A stretch of DNA of 41,122 nucleotides from an uncultured Lentisphaerota bacterium (GCA_903896595.1 CAITYL010000327.1:1-41122), one strand, 5' to 3'; positions 16,930-25,954 are shown, counted from the first letter of the stretch. The notes: generated from the sequence alone by a model not told the origin. Made by a program: numbers and translations.

Positions 16930-17280
16930 ACATGCCCGCCCCCCCATGGCGTCAATTGGAATTTTTTATGTAAGATTATACCGTATAACATAGTATTCAT
17001 AACATGCTCATTGTCAACAGCACAATATTTTAACTGTTTAACTGCAAACATATTGCGGTAAGTTTTTAGCTTTTATATTGCCATCTAAACACCGACATTC
17101 AAGGCTAAAACACAACTTAAACTTTTTATAAAGTTATAACAAGTTATCCATGAGTATGTTGTGTATTAAGCGTCATCTTTATTGCTTACTTATTATGCTT
17201 ACTATTATGTGTAATTTTAAGATTAAAACAATGAAAATATGTCTTTTATTACTGCCTTTTATATGACATAAAACACATCA
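16930..17280. other. AT-rich non-coding segment
   Basis: Marked AT shift against the GC-rich surroundings; no convincing ORF; contains ttatccatg (DnaA-box-like) and attgctt/atgcttact repeats. Confidence 0.7.
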
Positions 17281-17825
17281 ACGCAGCTCCGTCTCTACGA
17301 TCAGGGTATCATTGGCGTGGCGACACCAACCCAATAGCGTCGTCACTGGCCCTGTTTCCTGCCCCGTGGCGGTGGGTCTGGGGGCTGGCGCCGGTGTCGG
17401 GACGGGGGCGGTATCTGACCCTGCTTCCCGTGGCACATCGGTGGCACTCGCCAAAACGCAGTCACCGCAGACATAACTGCCCGTGGCCTGCCGGTGCATC
17501 AACGCGATCGTGTCCTTTTGCAGACAGACGGCGCAGATCGCCAACGGGACCGGCGTCCCGGCGCCGGACCTTCCTGACCCGGTTCCGGGGCCGCGGGAGG
17601 CATCGTGGGTTCCGACTCCGTGAGCAGTAACGGGTTCGGGTCGGCGACGGGTGGCGGGACCGGATCGGCCTTGCTGCCGCGCTTCTTGCGGGTCTTGGCC
17701 GGCACCTGATACGGCGCATCGGCCGGGGGCGGGGTGGCGGCATCCGCGGCCGGTGCCGGGGCGTCGGGCGGTGGCAGCACGGTGATGACCGGGGCGGCGG
17801 CCGGCTGCTTCTTCTGCGGCATCAC
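17278..17825 (-). pseudogene. Pro-rich protein with central CxxC...CxxC zinc ribbon, frameshifted
   Basis: N-terminal part in ORF 17499-17825 (MPQKKQPAAAPVITVLPPPDAPAPA...), C-terminal part in another frame (GTPVPLAICAVCLQKDTIALMHRQATGSYVCGDCVLAS...TLIVETELR). Confidence 0.5.
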
Positions 17826-18269
17826 CGGCGCCGGGCCACTGTCCCTGGCGGGCGCGGCACGGGCGGTCAGGCACTTGTGTCTGGGTACCGAGGTTCAGGC
17901 CGCCTCCCTGGCTGGTTATGCAAGGACCGGGTGTAACCTGAAGTGATCGTGATTATTATTATGATCGAGCCGTTTTCAAAAGTCCCGATCAAAGCGGCAC
18001 CGTTCTGCGCGTCTTCGACGATGACGGGTTCGTCCGCCCGAGGACGGGCGGCTCCCGGTGATGGGGAAACATCGTTACTTTTGAAAGCGCCTCGATCAAC
18101 AAATCCCCCGTCAGACAGAGCCGTTCACTGACCAGTTCGCATCCATAAGGCGATGGCTGTTCTTGTTTATGAGAATCAGATCGTCGTCGCCACCTCTGAA
18201 TCTGCGGAGGCGTGCTGAACACCAGTCTCCAATGCGCTGGTGGATGTCTCGGTGATGACGGGGAATCCG

Positions 18270-18845
18270 CTATTGAACTGGTGGTGGCGTCAGGGAGACG
18301 CATTGCTGACCGGCGGCGGCCTGTTCGTTCGTGCGGATCAAGGGCGGCACTGATTCGGTGTTGGCCGTTTCCGCAATGGCCACGGTCTTGGCCGCGAATG
18401 CTTCGTTTTCGAGTTTTTCCAATACGGACATGGGGATCCGACGAGCTCTGCGCCCGACCGACACAAATGCCAACCGACCCGCATCCATATCCAGGTATAA
18501 CGAGGATCTCGATCTTTTGGTAATGGCCGAATATTCGGCCAGGGTCAGCAAGGCTACGGGTTTTGTCGTGTGCGAGGTATCAGCTTCGATTTTTCCTTCT
18601 AGCCGATGGACAAGAGAAACCTCATCGATGTCTTTGGCCAAGGCAGGCGAAAGCGCCATAAAGGCTAATCGGAGTTCCTGGACACTTAATGATCTTTTTA
18701 GAAAACTACGAAGTGGTCGGCGGTCGCCATGGACGTCGCCATCATTACGGGGGACGGACGCGATGCCACCACCTGTGCGGACATTCAAGTTGGAATGGTT
18801 GACAGGGTGGCCGGCTGCGAAAGCTGAACTGTTTGGGCGCGACAT
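18270..18845 (-). CDS. Excisionase-like / MerR-type HTH domain protein
   Basis: LLTLAEYSAITKRSRSSLYLDMDAGRLAFVSVGRRARRIPMSVLEKLENEAF matches the helix-turn-helix plus wing pattern of excisionase-family domains. Confidence 0.55.
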   Translation of the reverse strand: MSRPNSSAFAAGHPVNHSNLNVRTGGGIASVPRNDGDVHGDRRPLRSFLKRSLSVQELRLAFMALSPALAKDIDEVSLVHRLEGKIEADTSHTTKPVALLTLAEYSAITKRSRSSLYLDMDAGRLAFVSVGRRARRIPMSVLEKLENEAFAAKTVAIAETANTESVPPLIRTNEQAAAGQQCVSLTPPPVQ

Positions 18846-19343
18846 TCCTTTTTACCCTCTCTGCTCACACCTCCGCCTGGGTAAAAAAATAGACCAGCTC
18901 GAAGAGGTATGAACCTCTTTGAACTGGCCAACTGAGAGTCGGCGCATATTCAACGATGTTAGTAGCGTTGATCCCGTAGGCCGGAACCATCCACAATCGA
19001 CAACCGTCACAGGACGCTTGTCGCCTGTACTCGTAGCTTCCCAAGATCGGATGCTTGAGCACAGACCCCTGAAAATGTGGACTTTTCTAGGTGGCATTAA
19101 AATACACCAAAACGGGGCAATTGCAAACTGGGATTTCGATGAACAGGAAATCACTGTGCCCACTGATGATGACACGTGTCCAGGATCATGCGACTTACAG
19201 GGATAAATTTCTTGTGGCAGGAATGTGGTAGTTATGCGGTTACCGACGACGTTTTTTGGCATCCAAAGACGTCCAACACGCGAATGGAAACCGGGGTACA
19301 GCGAATACCACAACTGACACGTATTAAGCGTATTACGCTATAA

Positions 19344-19378
19344 AATAAGGCCAACCTGCTGGTTTTTCGGCCTTTATT
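19344..19378. terminator. Hairpin abutting the tRNA fragment, terminator-like
   Basis: aataaggcc aacc tgct ggtt tttc ggcc(t)ttatt. Confidence 0.45.
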
Positions 19379-19381
19379 GGG

Positions 19382-19425
19382 CTGGATTTTGAGTCCAGCG
19401 CGTCTGCCAATTCCGCCACTCCGGC
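19382..19425 (-). pseudogene. 5' half of tRNA-Leu(CAA): acceptor 5' strand, D-arm and anticodon arm only
   Basis: GCCGGAGTGGCGGAATTGGCAGACGCGCTGGACTCAAAATCCAG; no variable arm, T-arm (GGTTCGANTCC) or matching CTCCGGC 3' acceptor follows. Confidence 0.8.
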
Positions 19426-19514
19426 CCGGAGGTGAACGAGCCATCAATCTAAACCTGCGGCAGGCAAAGTCAATCCCGCCGCGGGCGGCAGGCGGCCGGC
19501 GGGGGTGCATGACC

Positions 19515-19590
19515 GTTGCGGATTTCACAGGCCGCTCCAGTGCAATTATCCACGATTGGGACAACCGGGGAGGCCTGCGAAATCCGCAAA
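19515..19590. repeat. Palindromic repeat TTGCGGATTTCRCAGGCC family
   Basis: ttgcggatttcacaggcc ... ggcctgcgaaatccgcaa; related copy runs off the window at 41070-41122. Confidence 0.75.
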
Positions 19591-19653
19591 AGGGTTATAT
19601 TTGTTTTTACGAAAAGTTAAACGTAACTGGGACGCCGTTAGGATATTCGCAGC

Positions 19654-21042
19654 ATGTCGGACACAGATTCTTTTTTTTCATCACTGACGACCGCCCTGGC
19701 GGCGGCGCAGACTGAGTTGCCCGGACTCCACGCCTGGTGCGCGACCCGGCGGACGCTCGACTCCCGCCAAACCCTGCTGCTGGGCCAGCCGGGCAACGAC
19801 CTGGCGGCGTATCAGGACCGGACCGTTTCCGAAACCACCTACACCCTGCAGGTGTATGCGCGCCAGGACAACCCGGCGGCCATGGGCACGTCGCTGGCGA
19901 CCGTCGACCCGTTGCGCCCGCTGCCGGCGCAGATTGCCGCGACCCTGGCCGCGGCCCAGTTGGCCCGCAATCCGGTGTGGGAGTTGCCGACGCCCCCCGG
20001 CACGCCCTACCCCGAAGTGCGAACCGCCGACCCAGCCATTCTCGCCGACCCCGGCGCCGAGCAGACGCGGTTGCTGGCGCTGTTGCGCCGCGAGGCCGCG
20101 GCGCTGGATGGCGTGCGCTTGAACAGCGCCGAGGCCTACGTCAATCGCCGGTCCCTGCAAGCCCGCTGGTCCACCGGCATCGCGGTCGAAAAACAGGCCT
20201 CGGATGTTTACGTCGAAATCGCCGCGGAACCGCTGCCCGGCCCGAACCGGCAGGAGGTCAACCCGTTCATTGAGGCGGTCGGAGTGGACGGCCTGGACCT
20301 GCCGGGATTTTTCCACCGCGTCGCCGAAGAAACCCGGGCCTTGGGCCGGACCGAACTGCCACAAACCACGGAACACGCAGTCGTCCTGATCGATGCCGAG
20401 GCGATTGCCACTCTGTTGCATGAACTGACCGGCCAGTTCCGTGCCGAGGTTGAATATGAGAAACGGCCGTGCCTGCTCCCGGGGGCCGAAGTCGCATCCG
20501 GCCCGGTCGCCGCCGATGCCGACCGCCTGACGTTGATTTTGGATCCGTTGCTGCCGGCCATGGCCCAGAGTACGGCGTTCACGGACGAGGGGTTGCCGAC
20601 CGAACGGGCCGTCATGGTCGAAAACGGCGTGGTCCGCCGGCAGTTGGTGAACACACGGTTCGGCCAATACCTGGGTCGGCCGGCCAATGGCATCACCGGC
20701 AATTTGGTCGTCCCCCCCGGCCGGTGGTCGCGGGAAGACCTGCTGGCGGCGGCCCCCGAAGTGCTCGAAATCATCACCTTCTCGTCGCTGCTGGTCAACC
20801 CGCAAACCCTGAGCTGGAGCAGCGAGATCAAACTCGGCCGCCTGCACCGCCGCGGCCAGCCCGGCGCGCTGGTCAAGGGCGGCCTGGTCTCCGGCAACCT
20901 GCGCGACAATCTGCGCGACAGCCGGTTCAGCAACCGCCTGACCACCCGCAACCTGCTGGCCCGCGCCTGGTACCCCGCCAAAGGCTATTACGGCCCCGAC
21001 CTGCTGCTCATCCAGTCCGGCGTGAAAATCGCCGGCGGCTGA
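19654..21042 (+). CDS. TldD/PmbA family metalloprotease, TldE/PmbA-like
   Basis: 462 aa; TGIAVEKQASDVYVEI, GITGNLVVPPGRWSREDLL, FSSLLVNPQTLSWSSEIKLGRL; located directly before a TldD homologue. Confidence 0.7.
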   Translation: MSDTDSFFSSLTTALAAAQTELPGLHAWCATRRTLDSRQTLLLGQPGNDLAAYQDRTVSETTYTLQVYARQDNPAAMGTSLATVDPLRPLPAQIAATLAAAQLARNPVWELPTPPGTPYPEVRTADPAILADPGAEQTRLLALLRREAAALDGVRLNSAEAYVNRRSLQARWSTGIAVEKQASDVYVEIAAEPLPGPNRQEVNPFIEAVGVDGLDLPGFFHRVAEETRALGRTELPQTTEHAVVLIDAEAIATLLHELTGQFRAEVEYEKRPCLLPGAEVASGPVAADADRLTLILDPLLPAMAQSTAFTDEGLPTERAVMVENGVVRRQLVNTRFGQYLGRPANGITGNLVVPPGRWSREDLLAAAPEVLEIITFSSLLVNPQTLSWSSEIKLGRLHRRGQPGALVKGGLVSGNLRDNLRDSRFSNRLTTRNLLARAWYPAKGYYGPDLLLIQSGVKIAGG

Positions 21043-21056
21043 GAAACACCGTGTGA

Positions 21057-21179
21057 CTAGGACCATTAGGACCCGTGGGACCCTTGAGACCCGTAGGACA
21101 AGTAAGGCGAAAAAATGGCGGCCGGTTGTCCCAAGAGTCATAATGGTCCTATAGGTCCCAATGGTCCTACGTCCTATAG
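21057..21179. repeat. 9-nt-period repeats (taggaccNN) and inverted array
   Basis: taggaccat taggacccg tgggaccct tgagacccg taggacaag ... tggtcctat aggtcccaa tggtcctac gtcctatag. Confidence 0.8.
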
Positions 21180-21230
21180 CCGCCTGTCACGCCGTCCGTT
21201 AAAATGTCATTCGCAATAGGAATTCACCCC

Positions 21231-22823
21231 ATGCCCACCCAACCTCCTGCCGCCCGCCGCCTGCCGTTTCCGGCGCGGTTAAAACAACTGCGGGACCTGC
21301 TGCCTGAACTGCTGGCCATTCTGGAAGGCGGCCGCGAGCAGGACTGGTATGCCTTTGTCTGGCTGGAGGAGACGCTGGTCCGCGGCGCCGTCTGCGCCCG
21401 GCTGGAAGCTTGCAACCAGGAAACGGACCGCGGCGTGGTCTTCCGCATCCAGGCCGGCGGCGTCCATCATGAACATGCCACCAATCAGCTGACCCCGGCC
21501 GCGTTGCGGGCGGCGGCGCGCGCTTTTCGCGCCCGGGTCGAATCGACGCCGGCGGCGGCCGGCACCGCGCCCTACCGGCCGTTGCCATGGGCGGAAGAGT
21601 TGGCCCGCCCGCTGCCGTGCGAACTCCGCGAACAACTGCCCGCCGGGGTGCCGGCCGCCACGGCGTGGGTACATTTCAGCCCGCCCTGCGTCCGCGATCC
21701 GCGGCGGGTCACCTCCGCCATCCTGCGGCGCCTGGCGGCCCAGACCCGCGGCCGCATCCTGGACGAATCCGCCCGCTTCCGCGCCCAGCCCGGACACGGG
21801 GACTTTCCCGAGCTGGGCGAGGTGCGCGTGGCGGCGCGGCAGACCCTGCACACCCAGATCTTTGCCGACCGTGAACGGCGCCTGTCCCAGATGCTGCCGG
21901 TGACCCTGCTTTACGCCATGGGCGTGTCCGCCGCGGGCACCAGCGGCCGGGCCGTCGCCGGCGGCCTGGGCGGGCTCGAAATCGCCACCCTCACCCCCGA
22001 CGGCTTGCGGGAGGCCGCCGTGGTGCCGCTGCTCCTGGCCCGGGCGGAACGGCTCACCCCCGGCCACTACACCGTCATTACCGGCCCGGACGTCACCGGC
22101 GTCATCGCCCACGAGGCGTTCGGACACACCCAGGAAGGCGACACCTGGATGAAGGCGCGCAGCGTCGCCGCCGACCTGCGGCGGGACAAGGTCCGGGTCG
22201 GCAACGACCACGCCTCCATTGTCAATCACCCCGGGGTCTTCTCCATGGAGAACAAGCCGTTCGGCTCCAACGGCTCCTACTTTTTCGACCATGAGGGCGA
22301 ACTGGCCCGCCCCCAGTTGCTGCTTGACCGCGGCTGGCTCGGGGCGCCCATGACCGATCTCGCCGCCGCCCAGGCCCTCGCCCTGCCCCGCAGCGCCAAC
22401 GGCAAGCGCGAATCCTGGCGCCGGCCGCTGATGACCCGCCAGACCAACACCTATTTCACGCCCGGCGACCGCACCCTGGAACAGCTCATGGCCCCCGTGG
22501 CCCGCGGCTTCCTGGCCCGGCATGCCCATGGCGGCATGGAAGACCCCAAGGGCGGCAGCCTCACCGCCGGCACCGAGTACTTGGAGGAGATCGTGGACGG
22601 CCAGCTCACCGGCCGCCTCTTTCTCGGCCCCGCCGGCGGCCACGTCGAGCTGTCCGACCCCGTTTTCGACCTGCTGGCCCGGATCGGCGGCAAGACCGCC
22701 TCCGTGCATCCCGGCGGGGTGCCGGAAAACAAATACGGCGGGTGCGGCAAATACCACAAGGAAAGCGTCGACGCCGGCTGCGGCGGTCCCTGGATCCTGT
22801 GGACCAGCGTCACCTGCGGGTAG
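21231..22823 (+). CDS. TldD/PmbA family metalloprotease, TldD-like
   Basis: Zinc motif VIAHEAFGHTQEGD and C-terminal GGCGKYHKESVDAGCGGPWILW; ATG at 21231 preferred. Confidence 0.85.
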   Translation: MPTQPPAARRLPFPARLKQLRDLLPELLAILEGGREQDWYAFVWLEETLVRGAVCARLEACNQETDRGVVFRIQAGGVHHEHATNQLTPAALRAAARAFRARVESTPAAAGTAPYRPLPWAEELARPLPCELREQLPAGVPAATAWVHFSPPCVRDPRRVTSAILRRLAAQTRGRILDESARFRAQPGHGDFPELGEVRVAARQTLHTQIFADRERRLSQMLPVTLLYAMGVSAAGTSGRAVAGGLGGLEIATLTPDGLREAAVVPLLLARAERLTPGHYTVITGPDVTGVIAHEAFGHTQEGDTWMKARSVAADLRRDKVRVGNDHASIVNHPGVFSMENKPFGSNGSYFFDHEGELARPQLLLDRGWLGAPMTDLAAAQALALPRSANGKRESWRRPLMTRQTNTYFTPGDRTLEQLMAPVARGFLARHAHGGMEDPKGGSLTAGTEYLEEIVDGQLTGRLFLGPAGGHVELSDPVFDLLARIGGKTASVHPGGVPENKYGGCGKYHKESVDAGCGGPWILWTSVTCG

Positions 22824-22863
22824 CGCCCATGGGGCGCCAACCGGGAACCGGGCTGGCGCTCTG

Positions 22864-23025
22864 GTTACCTTGTAAAACTTAAAATTTCGGATTCACCACG
22901 AAGACACGAAGAGCACGAAGATAAATCGACGATGTATTCTGGTGCTCATTTTACCATTGAAACGCTTTGATCGACCTTCGTGTCCTTCGTGCCTTCGTGG
23001 TGAAGATTTAAGTTTTCTTGGTACT
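22864..23025. repeat. Inverted array of ACGAAG repeats within the same flanks as the 2001-2075 element
   Basis: taccttgtaaaacttaaaatttcggattcaccacgaagacacgaagagcacgaag ... cttcgtgtccttcgtgccttcgtggtgaagatttaagttttcttggtac. Confidence 0.85.
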
Positions 23026-23250
23026 AAACGCCCGGACTGCCGTGATCAGCATGAGCAGGGCGCCAGCGGTGCTGAGGAACGCGCCGGCAACCGACAGCCA
23101 GTCCAACTCCGCCCAGATCAGCATGAACCCGGTTAGGGCGATGGCCACCCCCGTCAGGAAGTCGCGGCAGACGGTGCCGGCGCCCGGCCGGCCGCCGGGC
23201 GATTCCGGCCCGCCGGTGCTGGCGCGCGAGGATGGAATGTCGTGGCTCAT
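23008..23250 (-). CDS. Small membrane protein (two TM segments), hypothetical
   Basis: 80 aa, FLTGVAIALTGFMLIWAELDWLSVAGAFLSTAGALLMLITAV; stop codon lies in the adjacent repeat. Confidence 0.55.
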   Translation of the reverse strand: MSHDIPSSRASTGGPESPGGRPGAGTVCRDFLTGVAIALTGFMLIWAELDWLSVAGAFLSTAGALLMLITAVRAFSTKKT

Positions 23251-23299
23251 GGGATGCCCCGAACCTTATCCCACCCCGGCGTAACCGGAACCCATTATC

Positions 23300-23397
23300 T
23301 TCACCACAGAGGACACAGAGAGCACAGAGACGCGTGACCGGATTATGCAAAAAAACTGAGCCGCAGCCTCTGTGTTCTCTGTGCCCTCTGTGGTGAA
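23300..23397. repeat. Inverted array of 9-nt ACACAGAG-type repeats
   Basis: ttcaccacagaggacacagagagcacagag ... cctctgtgttctctgtgccctctgtggtgaa. Confidence 0.85.
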
Positions 23398-23402
23398 GAC
23401 AG

Positions 23403-24764
23403 TTATCCGGCGGCGGCCAGGTCGCGGCTCAGGGTGGTCAGGGCCGCAGTCAGTTCACCTTGGATGTCAAGATAGGGCTCCGTGCCGGCGGCGAGCAGCG
23501 GGACGATCTGCGCGGCATAGCCGCCCTCCCGCGCTTTCCGCCGGTCGACCGCGTAGCCGTGGATCTCATTACTGACCCCGGCCACCAGGGTAATCGGGCC
23601 GCAAGCCTGGGCCACGACATCGTTCTTGATCGCCTGGAACAGCTCGAACCCGCTGGCCAGGATCTCCACGGAGCCGAAGCGGAGGCCCTGAACCTCGGCT
23701 GGCCGGGCGGCTCCCCCGCCGGCTTCCCGCACCGCGATAAGCCGCCGCAACGCCGTGACCACGACCAGTTCAAACCGCTGCTCATGCGTGGCCGCCGCCG
23801 CTTTGTCCAGCACCTGCTCCCGCAGGAACGCCTCTTTCGTTTTCAACTGCGCCTTGAGGTCGGCCAGCGGCGATTGCCGCAAGCTGAACGCCAGGTCGCG
23901 CCGGAAATGGGTGACGGCCTCCACCGCAACCGGTTGCGCGGCGGCCAGGCCCGCACGCACGGCATTGGCGAAGCGCGCGGCAATGACATCCAAGGCCAGC
24001 AGGGACTCCGGTTCGGGCTTGTGCACGACGCAACTATTGACATCGCCCTGGGCACCCTGGATGAACAGCCCGACCGCGCCGGGATTTTCCCGTTCCAGCA
24101 GGTTCATGGCCACCCCGGCGAAATCGCCGTGAATGGCATGGGTTTCGGCGCAGCAGACCACCGGATGGCAGCCGAAATAGGCGGCGAAGCCCAGCAACCG
24201 GCCGGCGGGGGTGCGCGCGGTGAGGACATGGCAGCGGGTGTCGGTCAGTTCCGGTTTGGCCGGCCGCCAGTCGTCGCGCAGGACCTCGTCCAGCGGCGGG
24301 GCGTCTTGATCGTATTCCCGGTTCAGCCCGACGCCCTCGCAGGGCGGATTGGCATGGGCCAGTTCGGCCTCTTCCAGACGTTCCAGCGCCGTGATGGCGG
24401 CCCGGGCGATCTTGTAAGGCAGCGTCTCCACGTAGAACGGATCGGGCTCGCCCCAGCCGAATATTTGGTCGGCCGCCGGGTTGGGGCCGCTGTGGGTGTG
24501 GGAACAGCAGATCATCAGCGCATCGCCGGGCAGGCCGGTGGCCGCCGTGACCAGCGCCCGGACCCGGGCGGTGGCGGCGGTCGGGACGCCGATCAGGTCG
24601 CAGCCGACGATCACCGCGCGGCCGCCGCCGGCCTCCAGCGCCATCGCCTTGGCCCACAGGCGGTCGCGGATGCCGGTGGAGCGGCGCTTGAGGTAGGGGC
24701 CGAAGCCCGCCAGTTCCACGCCGACCTCGGGCGTGATGTCAACCTTGGCGAATCCAGTTCTCAT
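23403..24764 (-). CDS. Neutral/alkaline ceramidase-like (N-terminal domain) protein
   Basis: MRTGFAKVDITPEVGVELAGFG, GCDLIGVP, SHTHSGPNP, FIQGAQGDVN; start at 24764 instead of ORF start 24821. Confidence 0.8.
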   Translation of the reverse strand: MRTGFAKVDITPEVGVELAGFGPYLKRRSTGIRDRLWAKAMALEAGGGRAVIVGCDLIGVPTAATARVRALVTAATGLPGDALMICCSHTHSGPNPAADQIFGWGEPDPFYVETLPYKIARAAITALERLEEAELAHANPPCEGVGLNREYDQDAPPLDEVLRDDWRPAKPELTDTRCHVLTARTPAGRLLGFAAYFGCHPVVCCAETHAIHGDFAGVAMNLLERENPGAVGLFIQGAQGDVNSCVVHKPEPESLLALDVIAARFANAVRAGLAAAQPVAVEAVTHFRRDLAFSLRQSPLADLKAQLKTKEAFLREQVLDKAAAATHEQRFELVVVTALRRLIAVREAGGGAARPAEVQGLRFGSVEILASGFELFQAIKNDVVAQACGPITLVAGVSNEIHGYAVDRRKAREGGYAAQIVPLLAAGTEPYLDIQGELTAALTTLSRDLAAAG

Positions 24765-24785
24765 GGTCAGTCCCCTGTTGTTTTT

Positions 24786-24867
24786 ACCGCAAAGAGCGCA
24801 AAGAACACAAAGATTAACCACTTGGGTTACAATTGCTTTTCTTTGCGATCTATGCGTTCTTTGCGGT
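24786..24867. repeat. Inverted array of 9-nt CGCAAAGA-type repeats
   Basis: accgcaaagagcgcaaagaacacaaag ... ctttgcgatctatgcgttctttgcggt. Confidence 0.85.
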
Positions 24868-24973
24868 TAGTCAGAGTGAAGTCCGGTTAAAAATTTCAAG
24901 ACGGCGGCGGCAAGTCGAGCCCGTCCCATGGGGCATAGTAAGGATCCGACCGTGCGGCATGCCCATTTCTGAA

Positions 24974-25954
24974 TCATCGTCCGACGTCCTTTTGCGCCAC
25001 AATGAGGCGGTCCTCCCAATCCTCTTGGTCAGAGTCCGGCAACCGGTTTTCCCGAATCAGCGCCTCAAACACCCCGGCCAGGCCGTCCTCCAACGAAATC
25101 CTTGGATGAAACTCAGGCACGTCGCGCATGAGCTTTTCCGGACTATAACGGGTGTTGTGCGAAAAGATCGTCTCGCAAATGGAGACGTTGGGCACTTTCG
25201 CCGCAAGCAGGTTCGCCAGCGGAATTCCGACAATCTCAACCTCTCGCCCGATGACCTTCATCGCCGTCCGGTGGTAATCCAGCCAAGAACCGAACTCCCG
25301 TCTCATCAAGTTATAGGTTTGCCCGACACAACGCTCGCGCCCCAAGGCAAAGACGAACGCCGCCGCCGCGTCGTCAACATGGAGCCATTGGTGGAGCGCC
25401 CGCCCGTCGCCGCACACGGCGACCGGCTTGCCCTTGCGCACGCGATCCACCCACGTGTTTTCCCAGGCGATCTGGCGGAGCATTCCCAAGGCCGGCCCGT
25501 AGGTCGTGGACGGTCGGATAATCGTGAGCGGAAACCCCGAACCGTAGTGTGCCTCAAGAAACACGCGCTCCGCCGCCGCCTTGTTCCTCCCGTAATCGGT
25601 TATCGGCCTCAGCGGGTGCTCCTCGGTCACCGGAAACCAGTCATAGTGGATCCCGTAAACGCAGACGGTCGAGCAAAAAATGAAATGTTTGACCTGTCCA
25701 AACGCCCTCAGATCACTTCGGGCGTCCTCGGCGTCAAAACAGATCATGTCAATGACCGCATCAAACGAGCCGTCACGCATCGTGTTCTCAAACGCCGCGC
25801 GATTTTTGCGGTCTCCGCAAATCGCCTTAACCCCGGCTGGGGGAGCTGGCCTTTGTCCACGATTAAACAGTGTCACCTCATGCCCGGCTTCCATAAGGAG
25901 TCGAACCATGCTCGTACTGATGTTGCCGGTGCCGCCGATAACGCAGACGTTCAT
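24974..25954 (-). CDS. NAD-dependent epimerase/dehydratase family protein (extended SDR)
   Basis: MNVCVIGGTGNISTSMVRLLMEAGHEVTLFNRG; DYGRNKAAAE motif. Confidence 0.87.
   Translation of the reverse strand: MNVCVIGGTGNISTSMVRLLMEAGHEVTLFNRGQRPAPPAGVKAICGDRKNRAAFENTMRDGSFDAVIDMICFDAEDARSDLRAFGQVKHFIFCSTVCVYGIHYDWFPVTEEHPLRPITDYGRNKAAAERVFLEAHYGSGFPLTIIRPSTTYGPALGMLRQIAWENTWVDRVRKGKPVAVCGDGRALHQWLHVDDAAAAFVFALGRERCVGQTYNLMRREFGSWLDYHRTAMKVIGREVEIVGIPLANLLAAKVPNVSICETIFSHNTRYSPEKLMRDVPEFHPRISLEDGLAGVFEALIRENRLPDSDQEDWEDRLIVAQKDVGR

Noticed and set aside
18852-19313. 153-aa minus ORF, 65-aa minus ORF and 95-aa plus ORF overlapping in the same region
   Set aside because: Competing frames with no decisive motif; none can be called as CDS from sequence alone
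19381-19500. Circularly permuted tRNA (3' half upstream of the 5' half)
   Set aside because: CTCCGGG lies directly upstream of the 5' half, but no T-arm with a 5-bp stem and TTCRA loop could be found there; the palindrome ctccgg-g-ccggag is more likely coincidental
19681-21141. 486-aa minus-strand ORF antisense to the TldE-like gene
   Set aside because: High-GC shadow ORF; the opposite strand encodes a recognisable family
21279-22757. 492-aa minus-strand ORF antisense to TldD
   Set aside because: Shadow ORF of the HEAFGH-containing gene
22864-24867. CRISPR array
   Set aside because: Repeat units are about 9 nt, degenerate and inverted, with no regular 30-40 nt spacers and no cas genes
23460-24890. 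476-aa plus-strand ORF antisense to the ceramidase-like gene
   Set aside because: Shadow ORF; the minus strand has the conserved ceramidase motifs
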